This document shows positions 8,467 to 15,928 of a DNA stretch of 64,000 bases, piece by piece. Each line of letters starts with the position of its first letter. The stretch's first letter is position 1. The notes under the pieces were generated by a model that was not told where the DNA came from, searched no databases, and worked only from the letters and a program-made list of their open reading frames with translations. The DNA lies in contig NZ_JAATVV010000008.1 in the NCBI RefSeq assembly GCF_013184775.1, forward strand, positions 62,001 through 126,000, in the 5' to 3' direction. A program made the position numbers and the translations under genes. Source of the DNA: Martelella sp. HB161492. Lineage in GTDB: Bacteria; Pseudomonadota; Alphaproteobacteria; Rhizobiales; Rhizobiaceae.

Positions 8467-8642
8467 ACGAATTGGAACCTTCGGGTGGCCAAACGCTTTT
8501 TCTTTTAGTGAGCAGTACCTATCTGATGGATATGACATGATTGCTTCGCCGCCACATGGTGAGGCGTGGTGTCCTGCCCGCACCTTGTTGAAAGGCCAGG
8601 GCCGGTCCGATGGGAAGGCTTGTGAGAGAAAAGGAGTTTGCC

Positions 8643-8945
8643 ATGTTCGATAAAGTGTCCACGCCGTCCGATCTTCTGGAACGTTTGCGCCCCGCGCGGC
8701 CTCAAAGCGTTCAGGATGTGGTGCGTGATGAAGTCAATGCGCTCGCGCTGACCGCCCGCAAGCATCCCGCCGCCAGCGGCTCAGCTCTGGCCCTGATTGG
8801 CCTCCTTGCCTTTGGTGCAGGCTTCTTGTCGGGACGTGCCTGCGAACAGGCGCATAGTCCGCGCCGCCGCTTGTTTCGCCGCCGCCCGAGCGCGCGCGAG
8901 CGCTTCAGTGACGCGGCGAGCCGCTTTGCAAAGAAATACAAATAG
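8643..8945 (+). CDS. Small basic protein with one membrane helix (hypothetical)
   Basis: 100 residues. The N-terminal half (MFDKVSTPSDLLERLRP... to about residue 42) is soluble and helical. One hydrophobic helix follows (SALALIGLLAFGAGFLSG, about residues 47-64), then a strongly basic tail (RRRLFRRRPSARERF...FAKKYK). The layout resembles ribosome- or DNA-tethering membrane proteins of the ElaB/YqjD/DUF883 type, though with the helix nearer the middle. The ATG at 8643 has AAGGAG seven bases upstream, so an in-frame start at 8610 is rejected. No operon partner. Function unknown. Confidence 0.7.
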   Translation: MFDKVSTPSDLLERLRPARPQSVQDVVRDEVNALALTARKHPAASGSALALIGLLAFGAGFLSGRACEQAHSPRRRLFRRRPSARERFSDAASRFAKKYK

Positions 8946-8996
8946 ATCGTTCATCGGCTCTAGCGCTGTCGCCACAGCAGAGAAGATCCAACATTG

Positions 8997-9033
8997 TCGG
9001 ATAGGGGACGCGCCCGTTGCAGCCCCTATCCGA
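8997..9033. terminator. Long stem-loop between convergent genes
   Basis: TCGGATAGGGG pairs perfectly with CCCCTATCCGA (11 bp) around a 15-base loop, centred between the convergent genes ending at 8945 and 9063. There is no clear T run on either side, so it is probably a transcription barrier or 3'-end stabiliser. Confidence 0.5.
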
Positions 9034-9062
9034 AGCTTAAGTGTCGACTGGCCGACGCGGCA

Positions 9063-11018
9063 TCAGTTCGACAGGGACTTTTTCACCTCAAGCCATTTGC
9101 CGCCACGATAGGTCAGCTCTGCCGTCTCACCTTTCGCGACTTCCGTCTCCGAGCCATCGACGTTCAGCGCCACAGACCAGGTGGAATTTACAACCAGCTT
9201 GAAGCGCGATCCGTTCCTGATACCCGTCGGCAAGATAACTCTCCCGGTCCAGGCACCATCCGCCGTATCAACTTCGATCGAGTCGTGCTGAAGGTAGAGC
9301 TGTTTCAGATAGTCGCTCGAGTTTGAGAGCAAGGACAGCGCATCCGTCGGCACGACGTAGTAGTCAGTCTGGATCACGGCGTCCTGGTCGAACCACTGAT
9401 TGTGACTGAAAACCAGTTCTGCGCTCTCCCCCTTGGTGAACGCCCGGTCCGAGCCATTCGCGAACAGATTGACCGGCAGGGTGGAATTCACCGTCAGACT
9501 GAACTTGCTCCCCTCGGCAACATGGTCCGGCAGTCTGATAGTCCCGACCCAGGCCCCATCCTGGGTTATGGCAGCAATCTTGGCGTGATCCGCGAAAAGC
9601 TGCCCGAGCTGATCGGACTGAGCCAGTTGGCCCAATGCGTTGTTGGATGTTATCTGGAAGTAGGGTTCGTTCAACGTCCAGTGTGAACCGGCGTAATGAT
9701 AGGGGTCATTGATTTCCGGCGGACCGACCAGATCCATGCCGCCGGTGCTCATGTAGAAGCCTTTGACATTGGGTGCAGTGCCGCCAAACCCTCCGGCAAC
9801 CGGCAGAACATCGGTATCGCCGTAATCGTAGTTGAAGCAGACATCCGAGCCGCCGGAAGCCGCATCGAGCCCGCGATCAAAAGATACGTCCGTCACCGGA
9901 TACTGTCCGCCCCCCTTTCCAGGCGTGTACCATATGTCGGAATAGATGATCAGGGTTTGCTCGACATCCGCACATGACGGGTTTCCAGAGATGTAATTTT
10001 CCAGAAAGGAAAGCGGAATCGACGGATAAAAGTCATCAGGATTGGGAACACGGATTGTGAAGACATCGAAATCGTCGGGAAAGCCGCTGTCATTCTTCCC
10101 CTTGAGGTGAAGCGTGTAATCAAGAGCACCGCTAACGACATGTTCGGCTCTGACGGTGAAGGTGTAGGTTTCTCCGAGATGGAAATCATAATCGGAAAAA
10201 CATTGGAGAAGATCCCCCTCCGCTGTCCCTGCGACTGCATCGCCGCAAATCTTGTAAGGGTCGTTCACCACTTTAGGCAAACCATGTCCGGCGTCCCACA
10301 ACGTCATGATCAGCTTGCGCGAGTGCGGCGCCAGAAAGGTGGTTCCGGTCTGCTGAAGCCCCAGATATCCGCCCCACCAGTTCATTGCAGCATAATACAT
10401 ATAGCGGCCAGACGTGACGGGTGTCATCGACACGGAAAAGGCACGCCAGTCACTGGCGCCGTTTGCCTTGTAATTGATGTAGCGGACGTGAGCACCGGCC
10501 GCGGTGAAGGGAAGCTGCGATACATGCCCTGCAAGCGTGGCACGTTGCTGGATGTTCTGCGCGTTATCCGCAACCAGCACCGGATCCGGATTTGTATCCG
10601 CGAACCAATAGCCGCGCACGGTTCCGTTTTGATCGGTTTTCTGCGCGTCTGAATAGAAGAAGCGACCATCATCGACGGCCTGCGGATAGACGCGCACATG
10701 GCAGCCAACGGCGGCAGCGCCCGAGGGCAGCGTGGCCTTGGCGACGATCTGGCGCGGCGTCCAGCTACCATCACCCTGGACATAAAGCCGGTCACCAAAC
10801 AGCGACCCCTTCAGCGCAAAGACGGGCGTGGTCGTTTCGAATGAAATGCGGGCAAGGCTGCAGTCGTCATTTGCCCTGGCCAGTCCCGGGGCAAGAAACC
10901 CGGTGAGCCCGCATAATGCGACGGATCCGAGCCACCTTGCTCCAATCAGGTTGAAAACGCCTCTGCCCGATCGCGCCAAGGCGCGCCGATATCGCGTTTT
11001 GGGTGAAGAATGTGTCAT
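9063..11018 (-). CDS. Secreted protein with DUF3472-like region and two C-terminal repeats
   Basis: 651 residues. A basic N-region is followed by a hydrophobic core and a probable signal peptidase I site (LARA before NDDC, near residue 50), so export is likely. A central stretch (MNWWGGYLGLQQTG...LIMTLWDAG, about residues 200-240) resembles the DUF3472 carbohydrate-associated domain. The C-terminus has two related units of about 90 residues. Each contains DGAWxGxxxLP, a GSxFxLxVNST motif and a KGExAEL motif (near residues 510-570 and 600-645). These look like beta-sandwich binding modules. The ATG at 11018 (MTHSSPK) is preferred to a longer frame. Its composition and lone position beside a tRNA suggest acquisition. 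No enzyme motif is certain. Confidence 0.7.
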   Translation of the reverse strand: MTHSSPKTRYRRALARSGRGVFNLIGARWLGSVALCGLTGFLAPGLARANDDCSLARISFETTTPVFALKGSLFGDRLYVQGDGSWTPRQIVAKATLPSGAAAVGCHVRVYPQAVDDGRFFYSDAQKTDQNGTVRGYWFADTNPDPVLVADNAQNIQQRATLAGHVSQLPFTAAGAHVRYINYKANGASDWRAFSVSMTPVTSGRYMYYAAMNWWGGYLGLQQTGTTFLAPHSRKLIMTLWDAGHGLPKVVNDPYKICGDAVAGTAEGDLLQCFSDYDFHLGETYTFTVRAEHVVSGALDYTLHLKGKNDSGFPDDFDVFTIRVPNPDDFYPSIPLSFLENYISGNPSCADVEQTLIIYSDIWYTPGKGGGQYPVTDVSFDRGLDAASGGSDVCFNYDYGDTDVLPVAGGFGGTAPNVKGFYMSTGGMDLVGPPEINDPYHYAGSHWTLNEPYFQITSNNALGQLAQSDQLGQLFADHAKIAAITQDGAWVGTIRLPDHVAEGSKFSLTVNSTLPVNLFANGSDRAFTKGESAELVFSHNQWFDQDAVIQTDYYVVPTDALSLLSNSSDYLKQLYLQHDSIEVDTADGAWTGRVILPTGIRNGSRFKLVVNSTWSVALNVDGSETEVAKGETAELTYRGGKWLEVKKSLSN

Positions 11019-11495
11019 TGTCTGTCGATCCTGTGTTGATGCGACAACGCGAGCCGATAGCCTTGGCGGCTGTCGCACGATGTTGTTGTTTACCCAGAGA
11101 AAAACAGGAAGCAGCCACAGAAGAATTCACCGCCATTGCGGCCATTCTAGGGCGAAATGATCGCCAGGAATAAAGCTATAGTATTGATATAAAACGGTTT
11201 TAAAGGCATCAACTTGCGCCAGGGACTGGCGCAAATGTGACAGCATTTTGCCATCCCCCAAACACAGGCGCGGCGGAAATATCGCAACCTCACGCAACCT
11301 CTTTCGGCCTGCGCCAGAGCGCCAAACCGAACAGGCATTCTGGTTCAGTCAGGTGTGGCGCGGTTTCGCGACCTGGCAGCGGTGCCAGCGCCATTCGGCG
11401 CGGCGGGAAAAATGCCAAGCAAGCCTATGGGACATGAGCATGCATGTCCCGGCGAGATTTCTCTGTTTCTGAAGAATGGGCGATCAAGATAAGAA
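11019..11495. other. Intergenic region with a palindrome and AT-rich promoter-like segment
   Basis: 477 bases between the secreted-protein gene and tRNA-Pro. A perfect 9-bp inverted repeat, TTGCGCCAG-N3-CTGGCGCAA, lies at 11214-11234. Next to it, on the side of the secreted-protein gene, is an AT-rich stretch (11160-11205) with a second small palindrome, TAAAACGGTTTTA. The arrangement fits an operator beside a minus-strand promoter. I see no gene in the rest. Confidence 0.45.
11214..11234. promoter_or_regulatory. Perfect inverted repeat, candidate operator
   Basis: TTGCGCCAG-GGA-CTGGCGCAA is 9-bp perfect dyad symmetry about 200 bases upstream of the secreted-protein start, next to the AT-rich segment. 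It could be a dimeric-regulator site or a transcribed hairpin. No cognate regulator gene is adjacent. Confidence 0.4.
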
Positions 11496-11572
<77 letters not shown>

Positions 11573-11715
11573 ACCTGCCGTAACGGCCCGTCCCCTTTAG
11601 CTTTTCATGTCTCGGCCCGCAAGAGGCAATTTCCGTTTCAGACACAAAATCGGAAAATTCAGTCCGGATGGCTTCAGATCGCGTCGGAACGACACGGCAG
11701 CTTCCTTCCGGCACG

Positions 11716-12378
11716 TCAGCGGCCAGGACGCATCGCCGCAAGGGCTGCGGCCATGGCAGACTGATCCACCCCGACATCACGATAGGGCTGGCTGTGCGTC
11801 GCATCAGCAGCAAGCCCGGCAAGTTCACCGCTGATTCGCGCGATCGCCGCGCTGTCCAGCAGCTCCGGATGCACGGTGGTACGCAGGCTGTAATCGACGC
11901 CGCTTTCCAGCAGCGCCATCAGGCTCCGCCGCGCTTTCTCGCCGCTCCGCGGCACCTGCGTGATCGTCTCATAATCATCAAACGGCGCCTTGATATCGAG
12001 GCCCACCCAGTCAATCAGCGGCAGGAGCCGTTTCAGCCGGTCGGGATAGGGCCCGGCGGTGTGAAGCCCGACGCGGAAGCCGCGCTGCCTGACATCGCCT
12101 ATCGCCGCCTCAAGCCCCGCCTGTGCCGTCGGCTCCCCGCCAGAAAAGACCACACCATCCAGCAGGCCGCGCCGGCGCTCCAGAAAACCAAGAACATCAT
12201 CCCAGCTCAGGCGCGCCTCGCGGCCGGCCGGCAGAAGATCAGGATTGTGGCAATAGGGGCAGCGCCAGGGGCAGCCCTGCAAAAAAACCGTCGCCACAAT
12301 CTGCTCTGGCCAGTCGCAGAAGGAAACCGGCTCCAAGCCGCCGATGCGAAGACCGGCGGCGGCGCTCGGGTCAGCCAT
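11716..12378 (-). CDS. nrdG: Anaerobic ribonucleotide reductase activase (radical SAM)
   Basis: 220-residue radical-SAM enzyme that uses S-adenosylmethionine and a [4Fe-4S] cluster to install the glycyl radical on class III ribonucleotide reductase. The cluster motif is CPWRCPYC (CxxxCxxC, about residues 34-41), followed by the FSGGEPT SAM-binding motif. I chose the ATG at 12378, which overlaps the end of the 60-residue glycyl-radical gene by 8 bases. A TTG at 12393 is an alternative. Third gene of the nrdD locus and therefore probably under the same B12-riboswitch and low-oxygen control. Some radical-SAM activases of this group act on other glycyl-radical enzymes, but the context points to NrdD. 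Confidence 0.92.
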   Translation of the reverse strand: MADPSAAAGLRIGGLEPVSFCDWPEQIVATVFLQGCPWRCPYCHNPDLLPAGREARLSWDDVLGFLERRRGLLDGVVFSGGEPTAQAGLEAAIGDVRQRGFRVGLHTAGPYPDRLKRLLPLIDWVGLDIKAPFDDYETITQVPRSGEKARRSLMALLESGVDYSLRTTVHPELLDSAAIARISGELAGLAADATHSQPYRDVGVDQSAMAAALAAMRPGR

Positions 12379-12553
12379 CGGCGCCGGGCTCAACGAAATT
12401 CCGGCGCTCGTTGAATTCCCCCTTCTTGCCGGTATTGAATGAGGAGACCGGCCGGTGATAGCCCATCACCCGTGTCCAGATCTCGCAAGGCTGGCGCTCG
12501 CTGTCGTCCAGGGTGATCTCATGTCCTTCGGTGATGGTGTTCTGCATATCCAT
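12371..12553 (-). CDS. Stand-alone glycyl-radical domain of class III ribonucleotide reductase
   Basis: 60 residues containing PCEIWTRVMGYHRP and SSFNTGKKGEFNER, which correspond to the extreme C-terminus of NrdD. The RVMGY glycine (Gly31) is the expected radical-bearing residue. It is not simply a frameshifted end of nrdD. It starts at its own ATG 11 bases after the nrdD stop, in another frame, and the stop itself lies in a Shine-Dalgarno sequence (TGAAAGGA, seven bases before the ATG). The first 20 residues are acidic and not NrdD-like, perhaps a docking segment. It overlaps nrdG by 8 bases. By analogy with GrcA/YfiD, a detachable radical domain could assemble with the catalytic chain. Confidence 0.85.
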   Translation of the reverse strand: MDMQNTITEGHEITLDDSERQPCEIWTRVMGYHRPVSSFNTGKKGEFNERRNFVEPGADG

Positions 12554-12564
12554 TTTGTGTCCTT

Positions 12565-14622
12565 TCAGCAGGCAATGGCCCGACGCTTCTGTTCCAGCCG
12601 TTCAGCATCGCATTTCGGGCAGAAAGCATGCTCGCCGGCGAGATAGCCGTGGGTTGGGCAAATCGAGAAGGTCGGGGTGACGGTGATATAAGGCAGGCGG
12701 AAATTCTCCAGCGCACGGCGCACCAGCTTCTTGCAGGCCTCGCCGGACGACATGCGGCTCCCCATGTAGAGGTGCAGCACGGTTCCGCCGGTATATTTCT
12801 TCTGCAGCTCTTCCTGCAGCGACAACGCCTCGAAGGGGTCATCGGTGAAGCCGACCGGCAACTGGCTGGAATTGGTGTAATAGGGCTGCTCGTCCGTTCC
12901 GGCCTGCAGAATATCGGCAAAGCGCTTCCTGTCCTCCCGCGCGAAGCGATAGGCCGTTCCCTCTGCCGGTGTTGCCTCCAGATTGTAGAGGTGGCCGGTT
13001 TCCTCCTGAAATCCGACAATCCGGTCGCGAACATGGTCGAGTAGCCGCAGGGCCAGCGCCCTGCCCTTCTCCGTGGTGATATCATCACGGTCAGCGGAGA
13101 AATTTCGCACCATCTCATTGATGCCGTTGACGCCGATCGTCGAGAAGTGATTCTTCAACCGGCCGAGATAGCGCCTGGTATAGGGGAACAGCCCCTCATC
13201 GATCAGCCGCTGGATCACCTTGCGTTTGACTTCGAGACTATCGCGGGCAAGCTCAAGCAGGCGGTCGAGCCGGCCGAGAAGCGCTGCCTCGTCACCGCGC
13301 GCGAGATAGCCGAGCCTGGCGCAGTTGATGGTGACGACGCCCAGCGAACCGGTCTGCTCCGCCGAACCGAACAGGCCATTGCCGCGCTTCAGAAGCTCGC
13401 TGAGGTCCAGCTGCAACCGGCAGCACATCGAGCGCACCATATTCGGAGAAAGCTCGGAATTGAGGAAATTCTGGAAATAGGGCAGCCCGTATTTGGCCGT
13501 CATGTTGAAAAGCCGTGTGGCGTTCTCGCTTTCCCAGGGGAAATCCGGCGTGATGTTGTAGGTCGGGATCGGGAAGGTAAACACCCTGCCCTTGTCATCA
13601 CCGGTCGTCATCACCTCCATATAGGCACGATTGATCATGTCCATTTCGGCCTGGAGATCGCCATAGGCGAAATCCATCTCGACGCCGCCGATGACCGGAT
13701 ATTGTTCCTTCAGATCATCCGGGCAGACCCAGTCGAAGGTGAGATTGGTGAACGGCGTCTGCGTCCCCCAGCGCGAAGGCACGTTGAGATTATAGATCAG
13801 TTCCTGGATCGACTGCCGCACCTCGTCGTAGGACAACCGGTCCTTCCGGATGAAGGGCGCCATATAGGTGTCAAAAGACGAGAAAGCCTGCGCACCGGCC
13901 CACTCGTTCTGCAGCGTGCCGAGGAAATTGACGATCTGGCCAACGGCGCTCGACAGATGCTTCGCCGGCCCCGCCTCGACCTTGCCCGGCACGCCGTTCA
14001 GCCCTTCGCTCAGAAGCGTGCGCAGTGACCAGCCCGCGCAATAGCCGGAGAGCATGTCGAGGTCGTGGATATGCAGATCGCCAGCGCGGTGCGCCTCGCC
14101 GATCTCGCGGGCATAGACATGGGAAAGCCAGTAATTGGCGGTCACTTTGCCGGAAACGTTGAGGATCAGCCCGCCAAGCGAATATCCCTGATTGGCATTG
14201 GCATTGACCCGCCAGTCGGACCGGTCGAGATATTCGTCAATCGAGGAGACCACGTCGACGGCGACACGGCGGTCATCGCGCAGACTGGCATGGCGCTCGC
14301 GATGAACGATATAGGCGCGCGCTGTCTCGAAATGGTCGGCGCCGACCAGAACCCGTTCGACAATATCCTGAATCCGCTCGATCGAGACCGCCGAACGCCC
14401 TTTGGCGCCCTGGCTGAGAATGGCCACGACCAGTGCCGTCAGACGTGCGGCCTCGTCGGGACCGAAGGCATCTGTGGCGATGGCGGCCTTGAGGATGGCC
14501 TTCTCGATCTTGGCCGGATCGAACGGCGCACAGGCGCCATTGCGCTTGATGACCTGGTCAGGCTCGGCTGCGACAGTCCGGTTGGTTTCGGGGGCGAGTT
14601 CTCGCCTGGTAATCTGGGGCAT
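12565..14622 (-). CDS. nrdD: Anaerobic (class III) ribonucleoside-triphosphate reductase, catalytic chain without glycyl-radical tail
   Basis: 685 residues; reduces NTPs to dNTPs without oxygen. One ATP-cone allosteric domain (VIKRNGACAPFDPAKIEKAI, about residues 24-110) precedes the ten-stranded barrel. Likely catalytic cysteines are Cys195 (SGYCAGW) and the Cys400/Cys401 pair (RSMCCRL). The C-terminus has a CxxH...CxxC metal site (about 655-671), where NrdD binds zinc. The chain then stops at AIAC, with no RVxGY glycyl-radical motif; that motif is encoded by the next gene. The ATG at 14622 follows GAAGAGG. The B12 riboswitch leader upstream implies synthesis when cobalamin is scarce, presumably backing up a B12-dependent class II enzyme encoded elsewhere (inference). 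Confidence 0.93.
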   Translation of the reverse strand: MPQITRRELAPETNRTVAAEPDQVIKRNGACAPFDPAKIEKAILKAAIATDAFGPDEAARLTALVVAILSQGAKGRSAVSIERIQDIVERVLVGADHFETARAYIVHRERHASLRDDRRVAVDVVSSIDEYLDRSDWRVNANANQGYSLGGLILNVSGKVTANYWLSHVYAREIGEAHRAGDLHIHDLDMLSGYCAGWSLRTLLSEGLNGVPGKVEAGPAKHLSSAVGQIVNFLGTLQNEWAGAQAFSSFDTYMAPFIRKDRLSYDEVRQSIQELIYNLNVPSRWGTQTPFTNLTFDWVCPDDLKEQYPVIGGVEMDFAYGDLQAEMDMINRAYMEVMTTGDDKGRVFTFPIPTYNITPDFPWESENATRLFNMTAKYGLPYFQNFLNSELSPNMVRSMCCRLQLDLSELLKRGNGLFGSAEQTGSLGVVTINCARLGYLARGDEAALLGRLDRLLELARDSLEVKRKVIQRLIDEGLFPYTRRYLGRLKNHFSTIGVNGINEMVRNFSADRDDITTEKGRALALRLLDHVRDRIVGFQEETGHLYNLEATPAEGTAYRFAREDRKRFADILQAGTDEQPYYTNSSQLPVGFTDDPFEALSLQEELQKKYTGGTVLHLYMGSRMSSGEACKKLVRRALENFRLPYITVTPTFSICPTHGYLAGEHAFCPKCDAERLEQKRRAIAC

Positions 14623-14750
14623 TCAGCGCCTCTTCTCGGTAACGAGAGCGCACTGACCAAAAAAGACGCAAAGCAGCAGCAGGGCGCAGCAGCACCCTGT
14701 TTCACCGGATCACGCCCTTGGGATCACCCCGCCCTCAGACAATATCGCGT

Positions 14751-14945
14751 CGCGGCAGGTCTCCTGGCTTGCGGGTCAAAAACCCATGCTCTGCCTTCCC
14801 GGAAATCGTCCAGTGGCTCAGATGAACATGGCTCTCACCGCTCACAGTTGCGGGGGCAGCGCCGGCCTTCAGCCCCGTTTCAAAGGGCTTTCACCGGCTT
14901 CCCTCTTGGCTTTCGCACCTTATGATGCGAATGACCGCGACACCC
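14751..14945 (-). promoter_or_regulatory. Cobalamin (B12) riboswitch
   Basis: The minus strand shows the ordered B12-riboswitch signatures: AGCCGGTGAAA near 14890-14905, the highly conserved CTGCCCCCGCAACTGTGAG near 14845-14865, GCCACTGG near 14808-14816 (the B12 box in the core), and the closing AAGCCAGGAGACCTGCC near 14753-14770. It lies 130 bases before the nrdD ATG with no other gene between. Adenosylcobalamin binding normally lowers expression of the gene behind it. Confidence 0.95.
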
Positions 14946-15001
14946 CATATAGGCCGCAGATAAGCACCAAACGCAAGATGTTGAGGGTGCGGCGAATTTG
15001 C

Positions 15002-15015
15002 TTGAAGAAAATCAA
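15002..15015 (-). promoter_or_regulatory. Candidate Fnr/FixK (anaerobox) site upstream of nrdD leader
   Basis: TTGAAGAAAATCAA matches the TTGAT-N4-ATCAA consensus at 9 of 10 positions. It sits about 60-70 bases upstream of the probable transcription start of the riboswitch leader, where a CTATAT hexamer (minus strand, near 14948-14953) could be the -10. That distance suits an upstream activator site for anaerobic induction of nrdD. Identified by eye. Confidence 0.55.
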
Positions 15016-15027
15016 AGCCGGTGGCGA

Positions 15028-15861
15028 TCAGCTGCTGCGTACCGCATGATGATATTTGCGGTAGATGTCATCAATATCCACCGTTGGCGTCGGGGTCTCG
15101 ATATTCATGCCTTCCAGCGTCTCGAGGATGATATTCGCCGCCGCCAGATTGCGGAACCATTTATGATTGGCCGGCAGCACATACCAGGGCGCATACCGGG
15201 TCGAACAATTGCCCAGCATCGCCTCATAGGCCTCGATATAGGCATCCCAGCGCTCGCGCTCGGCATAGTCGGAGGCTGAGATCTTCCATTGCCGTTCCTT
15301 GTCCTCAAGGCGTTTCTCGAAACGGTCGAGCTGCTCATCCTTGGAGATGTAGAGGAAGAACTTGACGATGGCGACGCCATTTTCCGACAGATATTCCTCG
15401 AACATATTGATCTGGTGATAGCGTTTCGACCACACCTTTTCCGGCACGAGATTGTGAACCCGGGCAATGAGAACATCTTCATAATGCGAGCGGTTGAACA
15501 CCGCCACCTGCCCAGAAGCCGGCGTTCTGGCATGCACGCGCCAGAGAAAATCATGCAGCTGTTCGGTCGCTGTGGGCTGCTTGAAACTCGCGACATAGGT
15601 CCCCTGCGGGTTCATCGCCCTGATCACATGCCAGCAGACGCCATCCTTGCCTGCTGCATCGATGCCCTGCAGCACCACGAGAAGCGCATGCTTTTTCTCG
15701 GCATAAAGCCGCTCCTGCAAGGGCGTGATCCTGTCGAGCACCTTTTCGAGCTCCGCCTCGCCGGCCTTCTTGCTATCGATCTCGCCGTGGTAACCCGGAT
15801 CGATCTTGCTCAGCTGAACCTTGCTACCCGGCTCGACCACCAGATGCTTGCGAAAATCCAT
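15028..15861 (-). CDS. PPK2-family polyphosphate:nucleotide phosphotransferase
   Basis: 277-residue soluble kinase that moves phosphate between polyphosphate and nucleotides. The Walker A motif is GIDAAGKDG (about residues 66-74). The Walker B/lid region includes FNRSHYEDVLIARV and later RFEKRLEDKERQWKIS, both typical of the short PPK2 group that can phosphorylate AMP or ADP. The C-terminal APWYVLPANHKWFRN is also family-typical. Start: an AAGGAGG site overlaps a first ATG at 15867, so the second ATG (15861), six bases on, is better placed. It follows the H+-ATPase gene by about 70 bases on the same strand, so the two may be cotranscribed. Confidence 0.93.
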   Translation of the reverse strand: MDFRKHLVVEPGSKVQLSKIDPGYHGEIDSKKAGEAELEKVLDRITPLQERLYAEKKHALLVVLQGIDAAGKDGVCWHVIRAMNPQGTYVASFKQPTATEQLHDFLWRVHARTPASGQVAVFNRSHYEDVLIARVHNLVPEKVWSKRYHQINMFEEYLSENGVAIVKFFLYISKDEQLDRFEKRLEDKERQWKISASDYAERERWDAYIEAYEAMLGNCSTRYAPWYVLPANHKWFRNLAAANIILETLEGMNIETPTPTVDIDDIYRKYHHAVRSS

Positions 15862-15928
15862 GGCCATCCTCCTTCTGCCCTGTGATCTGCAAGGGCCAGC
15901 CGGGGGTCCGGCCGGCCCGCGCGCAAGC

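Noticed and set aside
8475-8510. GGAAC...CGCTTT as a general-stress (EcfG-type) promoter before the 100-residue membrane protein
   Set aside because: The spacer is short and the -10 is not CGTT; one -35-like pentamer is not enough in a GC-rich genome.
12371-12567. nrdD frameshift or pseudogene instead of two genes
   Set aside because: The second frame has its own ATG with a well-spaced AAAGGA, a distinct acidic N-terminus and tight overlap with nrdG. A simple frameshift would not create these.
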